DNA from: Candidatus Avibacteroides avistercoris | GTDB taxonomy: Bacteria; Bacteroidota; Bacteroidia; Bacteroidales; Bacteroidaceae | Direction of reading: 5' to 3' | Length of the DNA: 40,963 nucleotides | NCBI GenBank assembly: GCA_020012075.1 | Contig: DWUP01000011.1 | Location: forward strand, 1 to 40,963 | In this document: positions 1 through 9,369 of the stretch, piece after piece | How positions within the stretch are numbered: the first letter of the stretch is position 1 | How the letters are laid out: each line of letters begins with the position of its first letter | Made by a program: the position numbers and the translations under genes | Notes under the pieces: generated by a model | Seen by the model: the letters and a program-made list of their open reading frames with translations, nothing else | Database searches by the model: none | Told to the model about the DNA's origin: nothing

Positions 1-2
1 GA

Positions 3-197
<195 letters not shown>

Positions 198-215
198 ACA
201 CCCATAACATGCAGG

Positions 216-250
216 AATAATGCGGGCATAATTATGCCCGCATTATTTTT
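216..250 (+). terminator. Rho-independent terminator of the PPi-PFK gene
   Basis: Perfect inverted repeat AATAATGCGGGCATAA/TTATGCCCGCATTATT (216-247) followed by T-rich tract. Confidence 0.85.
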
Positions 251-319
251 ATATACATCCGGCGAGACTCACCATATCAGCCACAGGAAAGACATCTGCG
301 GAAGAATAAAATTTTGCAT

Positions 320-327
320 TATCTTTG
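320..327 (+). promoter_or_regulatory. Bacteroidetes -7 element TATCTTTG directly upstream of the ATG at 333
   Basis: Matches TAnnTTTG; only 5 nt separate it from the start codon. Confidence 0.5.
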
Positions 328-332
328 CGCCC

Positions 333-539
333 ATGACATCAAGGAACACAAACAAAAAGGTCGTAAGCAAGACCCAAAAAGGTAGAACCCCAAGGGCCAA
401 AACATCTGACCCCAATCGAAATACATACAATGATTTTGACGAAATCAAAGGAGTATTGACGATAACGCTCACATTCATCATCATCGGCGCTGTGATAGCC
501 ATCATCTCATTCATAAGCGACAAATGGCTGCTCAAATGA
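333..539 (+). CDS. Small single-pass membrane protein (hypothetical)
   Basis: Start re-assigned from 234 (which lies in the upstream terminator) to MTSRNTNKK...; basic N-terminus then a C-terminal TM segment. Confidence 0.6.
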   Translation: MTSRNTNKKVVSKTQKGRTPRAKTSDPNRNTYNDFDEIKGVLTITLTFIIIGAVIAIISFISDKWLLK

Positions 540-545
540 ATCGCG

Positions 546-3143
546 TCAGAACAACAGCATGACCATCAGCCGGACACCATGCTTATTGACATCGGGATTG
601 CCGAGATAATTTATCCTGCGCACGTAGTCAATATGCACCAACTTGAAAATATTGTGTATGCCGACATAGAACTCCATATACGGCTTGTTGCCCATCACAA
701 AACTTGTCGGCTCACCGTTGCGCTCAGGGAACCTGAAGATTGACGGGTCGTCAGTGTTCTTATACGGATTGTTCTTATCAGACAATTTGCCATACAGCAT
801 CTTGAATCCAAATGCCTCCCTCCACTTCAGACGCCTGAGACCGGGTATGCGGTTGAAGAATTTGCCACCCATGTCATAATCAATCATAAGCGAGACGAAA
901 CGGTCGTTGAGGAATTCCATGTTGTTGATCAGACTGAACGTGTTCTTCTGCGTGATAAACGACTGGTTGGCCTCGGGCATGATGAGCAGCGGGAATGGGA
1001 CCTTGTTCCACTGGATACCGCCCTTGACGTTGATATCGACTTTTCCCCACGACTTCAGCCAGAAGCGCTTGAATATCCCCGCCTCGGTGTAATTATAATT
1101 GAAGTCCCCGCCCAAGAAACCTTTGATACCCACTTGGTGCGACAAAGTAAAGACAGGAGCATCGAGATTGAGCGGACGACGGCGCTGTTTGGTGTTGATG
1201 AACGTCTCGCCGGGAGCATAGCGGAGATTGACTCCAAACTCTGCCGTGGTGATAGACTTTATAGCATTCGCCGGGTCATTGGCAAGGGTATTAGGGATAT
1301 AAAACAGATTCCCGGTCGGCGTGTCCTTTTTGTGATCAGCCGACAGCTTGAACGAAAAGCCGGAGAGAAACTCCCTTTCATACACGACCCTTATATCGCG
1401 CACGTATGACATCTGATCCACCGTGCTGGCCTTGAGCGAGACGAAGACATTGTCCTTATCCGTACTGAGGAATTTGTCCATCGGCGACATCACATCATAC
1501 TGATATGAGACGGCAATACTATGCTTGGGGTATTCGCGTGCAAGAAACTTCTTTTTGTCAAATGAATATTCAGCCTTAGCCATGTACTTGAACTTTTCGT
1601 CCTTGAAGCCATAGGCCACATATCCGCTCAGGAAGAGGTGGGGATTGAGCTGCCCCGTCGTCTGGCCACTGAGCCTGAGCCTGAATCCATCGACATAGTT
1701 GCTCGTAAACATCGTGTTAATAGGGCCTATGTCAAACTTACTCGGCTTGCCGTCCCAACTCAGCTCCACAAAGTTTTCGATAAATGCCTTAGCGATGAAG
1801 ACTATCCAATTGACACCCGGGATGGCTGTGAGTTTCTTGATGAGCAAGTCGAGGGTGCTCTCTTGTTTGGTCAGTGGCACCTGACGCTTCTCCGCCCAGA
1901 ACTCGTCATCTTTCATACTATAGTCATTCATGCGCACGACATCGCCCTTCAGTTTGAACAGCCTCGGGTTGATCGGGTCAAAGCTATAATTCTCATACTT
2001 GGTCTGCCGCCTGACCATAAATCCCTGAAGCGCCTTCACGACATACAATTCTACAATCATGTCATCATTCTTGATGACCCATTGGCCATTGGGCAACTGC
2101 AGGAATTCCTGTGTGACAGAGAGAGACTCGACAAAATTCACTCCCGTGTTCTTCGGCAGATTCATCGTACACCTCTTGACAGCATAGGTCGAATCATTGA
2201 GTACGAAAATATGCCCCGTAAAACCAAAATCCTGAGAATTATGAGGGACAAACGACAAATCTATGCACTGCTGGCCATCCACCATAACAGTGTCCATGAT
2301 ATAGAACTTGTAGAAAGATATGGCTGAAGTGGATGACAGCGGGCTGACGAAACGCAGGTGCATGAGGTCAATGTCATTGTCATAGATGTTGATGTCAGTG
2401 AACACGTCCTTGAGGGCGGCGCCAAGATTGTCGCCGGTAGAAAACAACTTGTCAATGCCCGAGGATGTCGCTCCCTCGATGATGGTCTTTTTTGATTCTG
2501 GCTCCTTGCGATATATGATTTTAGTAGCGGTCTCTTGGACAGACAGCGGCAATATCAGATTGTTTGTCTCGGGACTCGGCTGCACTTGGTCTACGAGAAA
2601 CGGCATCTTTTTGAATATCCCTTTGTCGAACATATCAGGCGTAATGTCATTGATTGACGAAGTCATCTTCTGATACACGTCATATTGATAGTATTCATTC
2701 GACGAGAGGTCCTGCAAATTCTTGTGCGCAATGACTTTGCGCATCAATTCCACAGCAGGATTATTCTTCTTGGAATATTTCTCGCGTTTAGGCTTTATGA
2801 CTACCTCAGTCAGTGTAATATTGTCGGGGGTCACAATCACATTGAGCGTCTGTTCCCGCCCGGCAACAATAGCCACTTTCTTGGTCCTATATCCTACGGC
2901 AGCAAAAGTCAATTCGTTTTGATTTGGCTGGGCCTTCAACGAGAAATATCCGTTGTCGTCAGTCATGGTGCCGACACTCGTCCCGTCATAATAGACCGCC
3001 ATATAAGATACAGCTTCGTTCGTGAGCGAATCTTTCACATATCCACTGACCATCTGCGCTGAGACAGTAACGCACGAAACGATGAAAAGTGCCAGAGACA
3101 ATAACAGCCTGCAAATATGTTTTCTTCTTTTCACCAATTTCAT
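546..3143 (-). CDS. DUF5686 / carboxypeptidase-regulatory-like domain outer-membrane protein
   Basis: 865 aa with signal peptide, CarboxypepD_reg-like N-domain (VSGYVKDSLTNEAVSYMAVYYDG), beta-barrel-like C-terminus ending in F. Confidence 0.8.
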   Translation of the reverse strand: MKLVKRRKHICRLLLSLALFIVSCVTVSAQMVSGYVKDSLTNEAVSYMAVYYDGTSVGTMTDDNGYFSLKAQPNQNELTFAAVGYRTKKVAIVAGREQTLNVIVTPDNITLTEVVIKPKREKYSKKNNPAVELMRKVIAHKNLQDLSSNEYYQYDVYQKMTSSINDITPDMFDKGIFKKMPFLVDQVQPSPETNNLILPLSVQETATKIIYRKEPESKKTIIEGATSSGIDKLFSTGDNLGAALKDVFTDINIYDNDIDLMHLRFVSPLSSTSAISFYKFYIMDTVMVDGQQCIDLSFVPHNSQDFGFTGHIFVLNDSTYAVKRCTMNLPKNTGVNFVESLSVTQEFLQLPNGQWVIKNDDMIVELYVVKALQGFMVRRQTKYENYSFDPINPRLFKLKGDVVRMNDYSMKDDEFWAEKRQVPLTKQESTLDLLIKKLTAIPGVNWIVFIAKAFIENFVELSWDGKPSKFDIGPINTMFTSNYVDGFRLRLSGQTTGQLNPHLFLSGYVAYGFKDEKFKYMAKAEYSFDKKKFLAREYPKHSIAVSYQYDVMSPMDKFLSTDKDNVFVSLKASTVDQMSYVRDIRVVYEREFLSGFSFKLSADHKKDTPTGNLFYIPNTLANDPANAIKSITTAEFGVNLRYAPGETFINTKQRRRPLNLDAPVFTLSHQVGIKGFLGGDFNYNYTEAGIFKRFWLKSWGKVDINVKGGIQWNKVPFPLLIMPEANQSFITQKNTFSLINNMEFLNDRFVSLMIDYDMGGKFFNRIPGLRRLKWREAFGFKMLYGKLSDKNNPYKNTDDPSIFRFPERNGEPTSFVMGNKPYMEFYVGIHNIFKLVHIDYVRRINYLGNPDVNKHGVRLMVMLLF

Positions 3144-3167
3144 TCTTACCTAATATATAGGGGTGTG

Positions 3168-3175
3168 CAAAGTTA
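3168..3175 (-). promoter_or_regulatory. -7 element TAACTTTG for the DUF5686 gene
   Basis: TAnnTTTG match on the minus strand 25 nt upstream of the ATG. Confidence 0.45.
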
Positions 3176-3570
3176 CAACTTATAGTTTATATAAAAACTT
3201 ATGGCTGACGGCAAGCAACTATTTGACCATAAAATCCGAAATATAGGACATATCAAACAGATATTAGATATGCCCGTCATTTAATAAGAAAAGTTAATCT
3301 CGCATCTGCTGACGACATGGGCAAAATGTCGGAAAAGACAATAATCCATCCCCTGCGGCACGGCTACGGTAGTCGAACAATTGATGAGACAAAACAGACA
3401 TTCCATAACAATACTTAAAAAGGTGTGCCATTGGTAACAGAACGCTCCAATCTGTTAAAAAAGAATAAAACAATTTTAATAACCGGCCAAAACATTCCGT
3501 CAAACGATGAATATGCCTATTTTTGAGCACGTTTTTTTCATAGAGATTTAGATTTAGAGTTAATGAGGAT

Positions 3571-3594
3571 AAAGGAAGTCGGGAGACTTCCTTT
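3571..3594. terminator. Hairpin, probable terminator of the CPBP gene (minus) and/or a short plus-strand transcript
   Basis: AAAGGAAGTC GGGA GACTTCCTTT perfect 10-bp stem with 4-nt loop. Confidence 0.6.
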
Positions 3595-3601
3595 ATTCAT
3601 T

Positions 3602-4393
3602 TTAGTCTTTTATTATAATAGTCCGCATGGCAATGACTGAACAGACACCACCGAACAGCATAAACAGCCATAATGGTAAGTCAAGCACATAATCACATAA
3701 AGCCAATAGATTGTATGCTGCATGTATTATGATTACTGCCCAGATATTACGAAACGACAAATAGGCATAGCCAAGGAAAATACCCATCACCAAACGGGGC
3801 AAAAAAGCAGAAACCTGAGAATGGATACATACAAACATAATTGAGACAATCAACACCGCTATTACACGGGGCAACCCGCACCTCAACAAAAATCCAAGGA
3901 ATACGCCTCTGAAAAGCAATTCCTCACAGACAGCTGCGACAACAACTATCAGAAACACATTAGCGGCCCATCCCAACGGAGATGCACCGACCAATACAAG
4001 AGCATAATAACTATTCAGAGCCTCATCCTGCCCGATGGCGTATTCATGAAGCCATCCATCCGATGGCATCAAAGCCGCATTGAGGCCGGAAAGCAGCATT
4101 ATCACAGGCACAGCGATTGCCGCCAACGACAATGCCAGAACCACACCCCTCAATGAGGGCATAGTATTGAGACTGTATATTAAGCGGTCTCCTCCATCAC
4201 GCCGCAATACCTTATCAAGCAAAATAGCAGGAGCAAACATAGCGGTGAGCTGCATGATGAATGTCGCCGCTCTAAGCCGGACAGCAGGCGGCCATCCGTC
4301 ACCATACATTTGTACAACAAACTGCGAAGCAAGATTGGCAACAAGCAAAGCAAACAGACAAACGGCAATTATAATAATGAAATCACGCGTCAT
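3602..4393 (-). CDS. CPBP family intramembrane glutamic endopeptidase
   Basis: Multi-TM protein with EELLFRG motif and a later H-containing TM segment; start likely MTRDF (4393) rather than 4426. Confidence 0.8.
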   Translation of the reverse strand: MTRDFIIIIAVCLFALLVANLASQFVVQMYGDGWPPAVRLRAATFIMQLTAMFAPAILLDKVLRRDGGDRLIYSLNTMPSLRGVVLALSLAAIAVPVIMLLSGLNAALMPSDGWLHEYAIGQDEALNSYYALVLVGASPLGWAANVFLIVVVAAVCEELLFRGVFLGFLLRCGLPRVIAVLIVSIMFVCIHSQVSAFLPRLVMGIFLGYAYLSFRNIWAVIIIHAAYNLLALCDYVLDLPLWLFMLFGGVCSVIAMRTIIIKD

Positions 4394-4439
4394 GTCACCC
4401 CGGCTATAATCATTCCACCGACACATATCAAAAACACAA

Positions 4440-4471
4440 CAAGGCTCAAAAGCTTTAACTTTTGAGCCTTG
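4440..4471 (-). terminator. Terminator downstream of fba
   Basis: CAAGGCTCAAAAG...CTTTTGAGCCTTG inverted repeat; minus strand continues TTGTGTTTTT. Confidence 0.75.
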
Positions 4472-4506
4472 CCTTATCTAAATCCTACGGATTCTGGACA
4501 AGTGGC

Positions 4507-5511
4507 TTATTGAGCCAATTTGCCGTCTGAGCCAAGGACATTGACAATCTTGTGGATATAGAGTTTCTTCATCTCATCGCGAGCCGGGCCGAGGTACTTG
4601 CGCGGGTCAAACTCTGCAGGTTTCTCAGCGAATACGCGACGGATGGAAGCAGTCATTGCCAAGCGGCTGTCAGAATCGATGTTAATCTTGCAGACAGCAG
4701 AGCGTGCAGCTTTCCTCAACTCTTCTTCAGGAATACCGATAGCAGCTTCGAGTTTGCCGCCGAATTTATTAATCATATCGACATATTCCTGTGGAACAGA
4801 AGATGAGCCATGGAGTACTATCGGGAAACCGGGGAGCTCACGCATTACGCCATCGAGCACGTCGAATGCGAGTGGGGGCGGGACGAGCCTTCCTGTCTTG
4901 GGATCTACGGTGCATTGCTCGGGTTTGAACTTGTATGCGCCGTGAGAAGTACCGATAGAGATAGCCAAAGAGTCGCAACCGGTCTTTGTAGTGAAGTCTA
5001 CGACTTCTTCGGGTCTCGTATAGGTATGATGCTCAGCCTGCACTTCATCCTCCACGCCGGCCAGCACACCGAGTTCACCCTCTACAGTCACATCATATTG
5101 GTGAGCATAATCTACGACCTTGCGCGTCAAAGCCACGTTTTCATCGTAGGGGAGGTGCGAACCGTCAATCATCACAGAAGAGAAGCCCAGATCCACACAG
5201 CTCTTGCAGAGCTCGAACGAATCACCATGATCGAGGTGGAGCACCAATTCCGGATGTTCGCAGCCAAGTTCCTTTGCAAACTGAACCGCACCCTCAGCCA
5301 TATACCGGAGCAATGTCTGGTTTGCATAGTTGCGGGCACCTTTAGAGACTTGCAGAATCACAGGTGACTTAGTCTCTACAGAAGCTTGGACAATCGCCTG
5401 GAGCTGCTCCATATTATTAAAATTGAAAGCAGGGATGGCATAGCCGCCTTTAATGGCCCTTGCAAACATTTCTCTCGTGTTCACAAGACCTAAGTCTTTG
5501 TAGTTTACCAT
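4507..5511 (-). CDS. fba: Class II fructose-1,6-bisphosphate aldolase
   Basis: 334 aa; YAIPAFNFNNMEQLQAIVQA, LHLDHGDSFE, SVMIDGSHLPYDENV motifs. Confidence 0.95.
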   Translation of the reverse strand: MVNYKDLGLVNTREMFARAIKGGYAIPAFNFNNMEQLQAIVQASVETKSPVILQVSKGARNYANQTLLRYMAEGAVQFAKELGCEHPELVLHLDHGDSFELCKSCVDLGFSSVMIDGSHLPYDENVALTRKVVDYAHQYDVTVEGELGVLAGVEDEVQAEHHTYTRPEEVVDFTTKTGCDSLAISIGTSHGAYKFKPEQCTVDPKTGRLVPPPLAFDVLDGVMRELPGFPIVLHGSSSVPQEYVDMINKFGGKLEAAIGIPEEELRKAARSAVCKINIDSDSRLAMTASIRRVFAEKPAEFDPRKYLGPARDEMKKLYIHKIVNVLGSDGKLAQ

Positions 5512-5633
5512 AATACCTATTAATTAATTGTTACTTAAACACTTCACAAAAATAGCAATTTAAAATCATTTGCCTTGCATCGACGGGTGACAATTGCTCC
5601 TCGCCCAGACCGGCAGCGGCATCTGATTTAATC

Positions 5634-6446
5634 TCATTTGAGCAAAGAAGCGGGATCTAAGTTGAAACACTCGATATCCTTAAAATATCTGTAAGTGCCG
5701 ACTGTAATCTCGGCGGTTGCTGCATCGTCGCAGACTATGATGCCTTTCTGATGCAATTGCAGCGCGCTTATGGTCCACATCTGTGTCACACTGCCTTCGA
5801 CAGCGTGCTTCAATGCGCGTGCCTTGTTGTGTCCATTGACTATGATGAGTACTTCTTTGGCCGAAAGCACAGTCCCCACTCCTACTGTCAGGGCTGTCTT
5901 GGGGACTTTGTTTACATCGTTGTCGAAGAAACGTGAATTGGCAATTATCGTGTCGGTCGTCAATGTCTTGACTCTCGTGCGGGAACTCAAGGACGAACCC
6001 GGCTCATTGAAAGCTATGTGGCCATCCGGGCCGATTCCTCCGAGGAACAGGTCTATGCCCCCGCAGTCTTTGATTTTTGCCTCATAGCGTCTGCACTCTT
6101 CCTCGAGATCAGGAGCATTGCCATTAAGTATATTGACATTCTCACGTCTGATATCTATATGACTGAAGAAATTGTTCCACATAAACGAATGATAGCTCTC
6201 GGGGTGTTCTTCAGGCAGCCCTACATATTCGTCCATGTTAAAAGTGATGACATTGGCAAATGACACTACCCCACGCTTGTTGAGGTCTATCAATTCCTTG
6301 TACATGCCTAATGGTGACGACCCGGTGGGCAATCCCAACACGAATGGTTTCTCCGGCGTCGGAGCTGCCGCATTGATTTTAGCAGCCACATAATTTGCAG
6401 CCCACTTAGAGACGTTCTGGTAGTCTGGTTCGATAATCAGTCTCAT
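5634..6446 (-). CDS. nagB: Glucosamine-6-phosphate deaminase
   Basis: 270 aa; [43 protein letters not shown]. Confidence 0.95.
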   Translation of the reverse strand: MRLIIEPDYQNVSKWAANYVAAKINAAAPTPEKPFVLGLPTGSSPLGMYKELIDLNKRGVVSFANVITFNMDEYVGLPEEHPESYHSFMWNNFFSHIDIRRENVNILNGNAPDLEEECRRYEAKIKDCGGIDLFLGGIGPDGHIAFNEPGSSLSSRTRVKTLTTDTIIANSRFFDNDVNKVPKTALTVGVGTVLSAKEVLIIVNGHNKARALKHAVEGSVTQMWTISALQLHQKGIIVCDDAATAEITVGTYRYFKDIECFNLDPASLLK

Positions 6447-6457
6447 AGTAATTTATT

Positions 6458-7651
6458 TTATTTAAGTCCTGTATTTTTCAATCTTTCCGCCATTGCTTTG
6501 GCAAGTGCGATGCATTGTTCCCTTGTGGCGGCACTCATGGCCTGTTTCATTTCCACAGACGGTGCCACGACTTCATAACCGGTCTTGGCTGCAAAGGCAT
6601 CGAGATGTTTGACGGCCTGTCCGGCCCAAGTAAATGACCCGAATGCTGCAAACAGGCGATTCTTCAGACATCTCATCTCGAGCTTAGACATAAGTGCTTC
6701 CATCTGTGGGTAGATACCGCCATTATACGTAGGTGCCCCGAGTATAAGCCCACGATATCTGAATATGTCGGTCAGTACATACGACTGGTCGCTTTTAGAG
6801 AGGTTGTGCATCACGATATTCTTTATTCCCTCTGACGCCAGAGTCTCGGCGATGACTTCTGCCATGTCTTCTGTATGGCCATACATTGTCCCGTAGGCGA
6901 TGACCACGCCTTCGCAGGATTCATACTTGCTCAATCGGTCATAAATGGAGACGACTTTTGCCAATTCGTCCTTCCACACCGGGCCGTGGGTGGGACACAC
7001 GGTCTCGAAGCCCAGAGGTGAGAGCTTGCACAAGGCGCGCTGCACCTGCGGGCCATACTTGCCCACGATGCATGAGTAGTAACGCTCCATCTCGCCATAA
7101 TAGATGTCTGTATTCATCCCGGCATCCAAAACAGCCCCGTTCAACGCACCGAAGCAGCCGAATGCATCACCGGAGAAGAGCACACGCTCGGTCGCATCAT
7201 AGGTAGCCATAGTCTCTGGCCAATGCACCATCGGGATCAGATGAAAAGACAACTTGTGGTGTCCCAGATCAAGTCTGTCGCCATCCTTTACCTCAAGCAC
7301 GGCATCAGTATCGCCATAGTATCCTTGCACCATGGATAATGTCTGCTTGTTGCCGACAATCACGACATCGGGATAGAAAGCCTTTACCAGTTTGATTGAC
7401 CCCGAATGATCCGGCTCCATGTGATTTATGACCAGATAATCGACAGGCCTATCCCCCAGCACCTCACGCACTTTGACAATGAAGCGGTCAAAAAATGAGG
7501 AATCGACGGTGTCGATGAGTGCCGTGCGCTCATCATCTATTATATATGAATTATAGGAAACTCCGTAAGGGATGGGCCACAGACCCTCAAACAGATATTT
7601 GTTGCGGTCATTGACCCCAACATAGTGGATAGTGTCCGTAATTTTCATCAC
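6458..7651 (-). CDS. FprA family A-type flavoprotein (flavodiiron protein)
   Basis: 397 aa; beta-lactamase-like diiron domain (NHMEPDHSGS) plus C-terminal flavodoxin domain (YGTMYGHTEDMAE). Confidence 0.9.
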   Translation of the reverse strand: MMKITDTIHYVGVNDRNKYLFEGLWPIPYGVSYNSYIIDDERTALIDTVDSSFFDRFIVKVREVLGDRPVDYLVINHMEPDHSGSIKLVKAFYPDVVIVGNKQTLSMVQGYYGDTDAVLEVKDGDRLDLGHHKLSFHLIPMVHWPETMATYDATERVLFSGDAFGCFGALNGAVLDAGMNTDIYYGEMERYYSCIVGKYGPQVQRALCKLSPLGFETVCPTHGPVWKDELAKVVSIYDRLSKYESCEGVVIAYGTMYGHTEDMAEVIAETLASEGIKNIVMHNLSKSDQSYVLTDIFRYRGLILGAPTYNGGIYPQMEALMSKLEMRCLKNRLFAAFGSFTWAGQAVKHLDAFAAKTGYEVVAPSVEMKQAMSAATREQCIALAKAMAERLKNTGLK

Positions 7652-7702
7652 GACGGGGTGTTTTATTGTTTAATAAATCCACGCAAAAATAGTCATATTT
7701 TC

Positions 7703-8626
7703 TCAATCACGGTACAACCTGCCCTGATAGGTTTGTTGAGCCTCAAGCCTTTTTTTGACTTTTTCAACAAATTCATAGTTCTTTAGTCCCCAGTCGGGAG
7801 CGACCAAAAGCTCGCGTGGAGATTGCGAGACGAAACGGTCAAGCACCATCGAGGGCCGCAGCCTCTCGATATAGGCGACGACAACATCCACATAGTCATC
7901 GACATCAAACAATGCAAAACGTCCCGGGGCTGCTGCATACTCGGCCGCCATCCGTGTGCCACGGATGATCTGCAGCTGGTGCAGTTTGAGCGTGGTGAGC
8001 GGCAGTCCCGACAGGATGGCCGGCTGCCGCATGATGCTCTCGGCAGTGTCGCCCGGCAAGCCGAGGATAATGTGTCCCCCCACCGCCACACCTGCCCCGG
8101 CAGTCCTTGCGACGGCATCGCGCACGACGGCGAAATCGTGTCCGCGGTTGATATGCCGCAACATTGCGTCATCGGTGCTCTCGATGCCATATTCCACCAT
8201 AACGTACGTCTGCCGCGACAGCCGTGACAGATAGGAGAGCAACACGTCGGGCATACAGTCGGGACGCGTGCCAATGACGATGCCCACCACGCCATCGACA
8301 GACAGAGCCTCCTCATACTTGCGCATCAAGTCGTCAAGGCGGCCATAAGTGCTGGTATATGACTGGAAGTAGGCCAGATACTTCATCTGCGGATATTTCC
8401 TTGCAAAGAATGCCACGCCATCGCGCACCTGACAGGCCACAGACCGCTCACGGCGGCAATATGACGGGCTGAACGAGGCATTGTTGCAGTAAGTACAACC
8501 GCCCCATCCCACCGTCCCGTCGCGATTGGGGCACGTGAATGACGCATCGACCGACACCTTCTGCACCTTGCAACCGAAGACGCGACGCATGTAAGACGAA
8601 TAATCATTATAAAGTGCTGCCATCAT
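7703..8626 (-). CDS. TIGR01212-type radical SAM protein (YhcC-like)
   Basis: CPNRDGTVGWGGCTYCNNASFSP cluster motif; start likely MMAALYNDYSS at 8626, overlapping the upstream stop as TGATG. Confidence 0.85.
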   Translation of the reverse strand: MMAALYNDYSSYMRRVFGCKVQKVSVDASFTCPNRDGTVGWGGCTYCNNASFSPSYCRRERSVACQVRDGVAFFARKYPQMKYLAYFQSYTSTYGRLDDLMRKYEEALSVDGVVGIVIGTRPDCMPDVLLSYLSRLSRQTYVMVEYGIESTDDAMLRHINRGHDFAVVRDAVARTAGAGVAVGGHIILGLPGDTAESIMRQPAILSGLPLTTLKLHQLQIIRGTRMAAEYAAAPGRFALFDVDDYVDVVVAYIERLRPSMVLDRFVSQSPRELLVAPDWGLKNYEFVEKVKKRLEAQQTYQGRLYRD

Positions 8627-8985
8627 CACCGTGCTGTCTTGTAACTCAATATATGCCATCCCACCGCCACTGCCGCCAGAGCGAGGACGAGCCTCAGCCA
8701 CCATGACTCAGCCACACAGACTATCAGAAAAACAAATGACGCTGACATCATCACCACGGCCAAGACCTTGGCCCTGAGCGGAATGGCCCGCGTCGCCTCG
8801 AATTGCCTGATGTAAGCCCCCACTCTCGGCATCGCAAGCAGCCGCGCATGAAGGCGTGGCGACCCCTTGAGAAATAGACAGGACGACAACAGCAGCAACG
8901 GGGTCGTCGGCAGCAACGGAACGGCTATGCCCACAAGCCCCAAAGCGAGAGCCATATATCCCAACACGACAAACAAGATGCGCAT
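8626..8985 (-). CDS. YbaN/DUF454 family inner-membrane protein
   Basis: 119 aa; LGLVGIAVPLLPTTPLLLLSSCLFLKGSPRLHARLL typical of DUF454. Confidence 0.85.
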   Translation of the reverse strand: MRILFVVLGYMALALGLVGIAVPLLPTTPLLLLSSCLFLKGSPRLHARLLAMPRVGAYIRQFEATRAIPLRAKVLAVVMMSASFVFLIVCVAESWWLRLVLALAAVAVGWHILSYKTAR

Positions 8986-8989
8986 GGCG

Positions 8990-8997
8990 CAAAATTA
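8990..8997 (-). promoter_or_regulatory. -7 element TAATTTTG 4 nt upstream of the DUF454 ATG
   Basis: TAATTTTG-CGCC-ATG on the minus strand. Confidence 0.55.
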
Positions 8998-9186
8998 ATC
9001 TGTCCAGACGACATAGCCAACTGCATTTGCCACCCTGCCAGGCACATGCCGGGCTGCACCGTCGGGATAACATGCACAGATGGATAGGACATAGGCCACC
9101 GGCGCACGGCAAAAAACAGCACCATGCCCCAGCCAAAACCGACAAATAGCGTGCGTATTTATATGGCACACCGGGCAATGCAAGTC

Positions 9187-9283
9187 AGCATACGACCATA
9201 GGCATGATAGCATACGACCATAGGCACGATAGCATACGACCATAATCAAGATAGCATACGACCCCACAGCCATCAGCATACGG
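9187..9283. repeat. 22-bp tandem repeat, four units plus partial fifth (AGCATACGACCATAGGCAYGAT)
   Basis: Units start at 9187, 9209, 9231, 9253 and 9275, exactly 22 bp apart. Confidence 0.9.
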
Positions 9284-9311
9284 ACTCAGGCCGCAGATGA
9301 CGGGAGGAGTG

Positions 9312-9342
9312 CAAAAAAAGGCGGACGGCATCACTGCCGTCC
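9312..9342 (-). terminator. Terminator of the sulfatase gene
   Basis: GGACGGCA TCAC TGCCGTCC stem; minus strand continues GCCTTTTTTTGC. Confidence 0.85.
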
Positions 9343-9369
9343 ACCCCTCATGTCACCGTTATGACCCTG

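Noticed and set aside
1638-2327. 229-aa plus-strand ORF opposite the DUF5686 gene
   Set aside because: Antisense shadow of a family-supported gene; no homology recognised.
3294-3530. 78-aa minus-strand ORF in the DUF5686/CPBP gap
   Set aside because: No domain and no clear start signal; overlaps several inverted repeats, so a non-coding explanation is at least as likely.
9187-9283. CRISPR array
   Set aside because: The whole 22-bp unit repeats without distinct spacers, and no cas genes are in the window.
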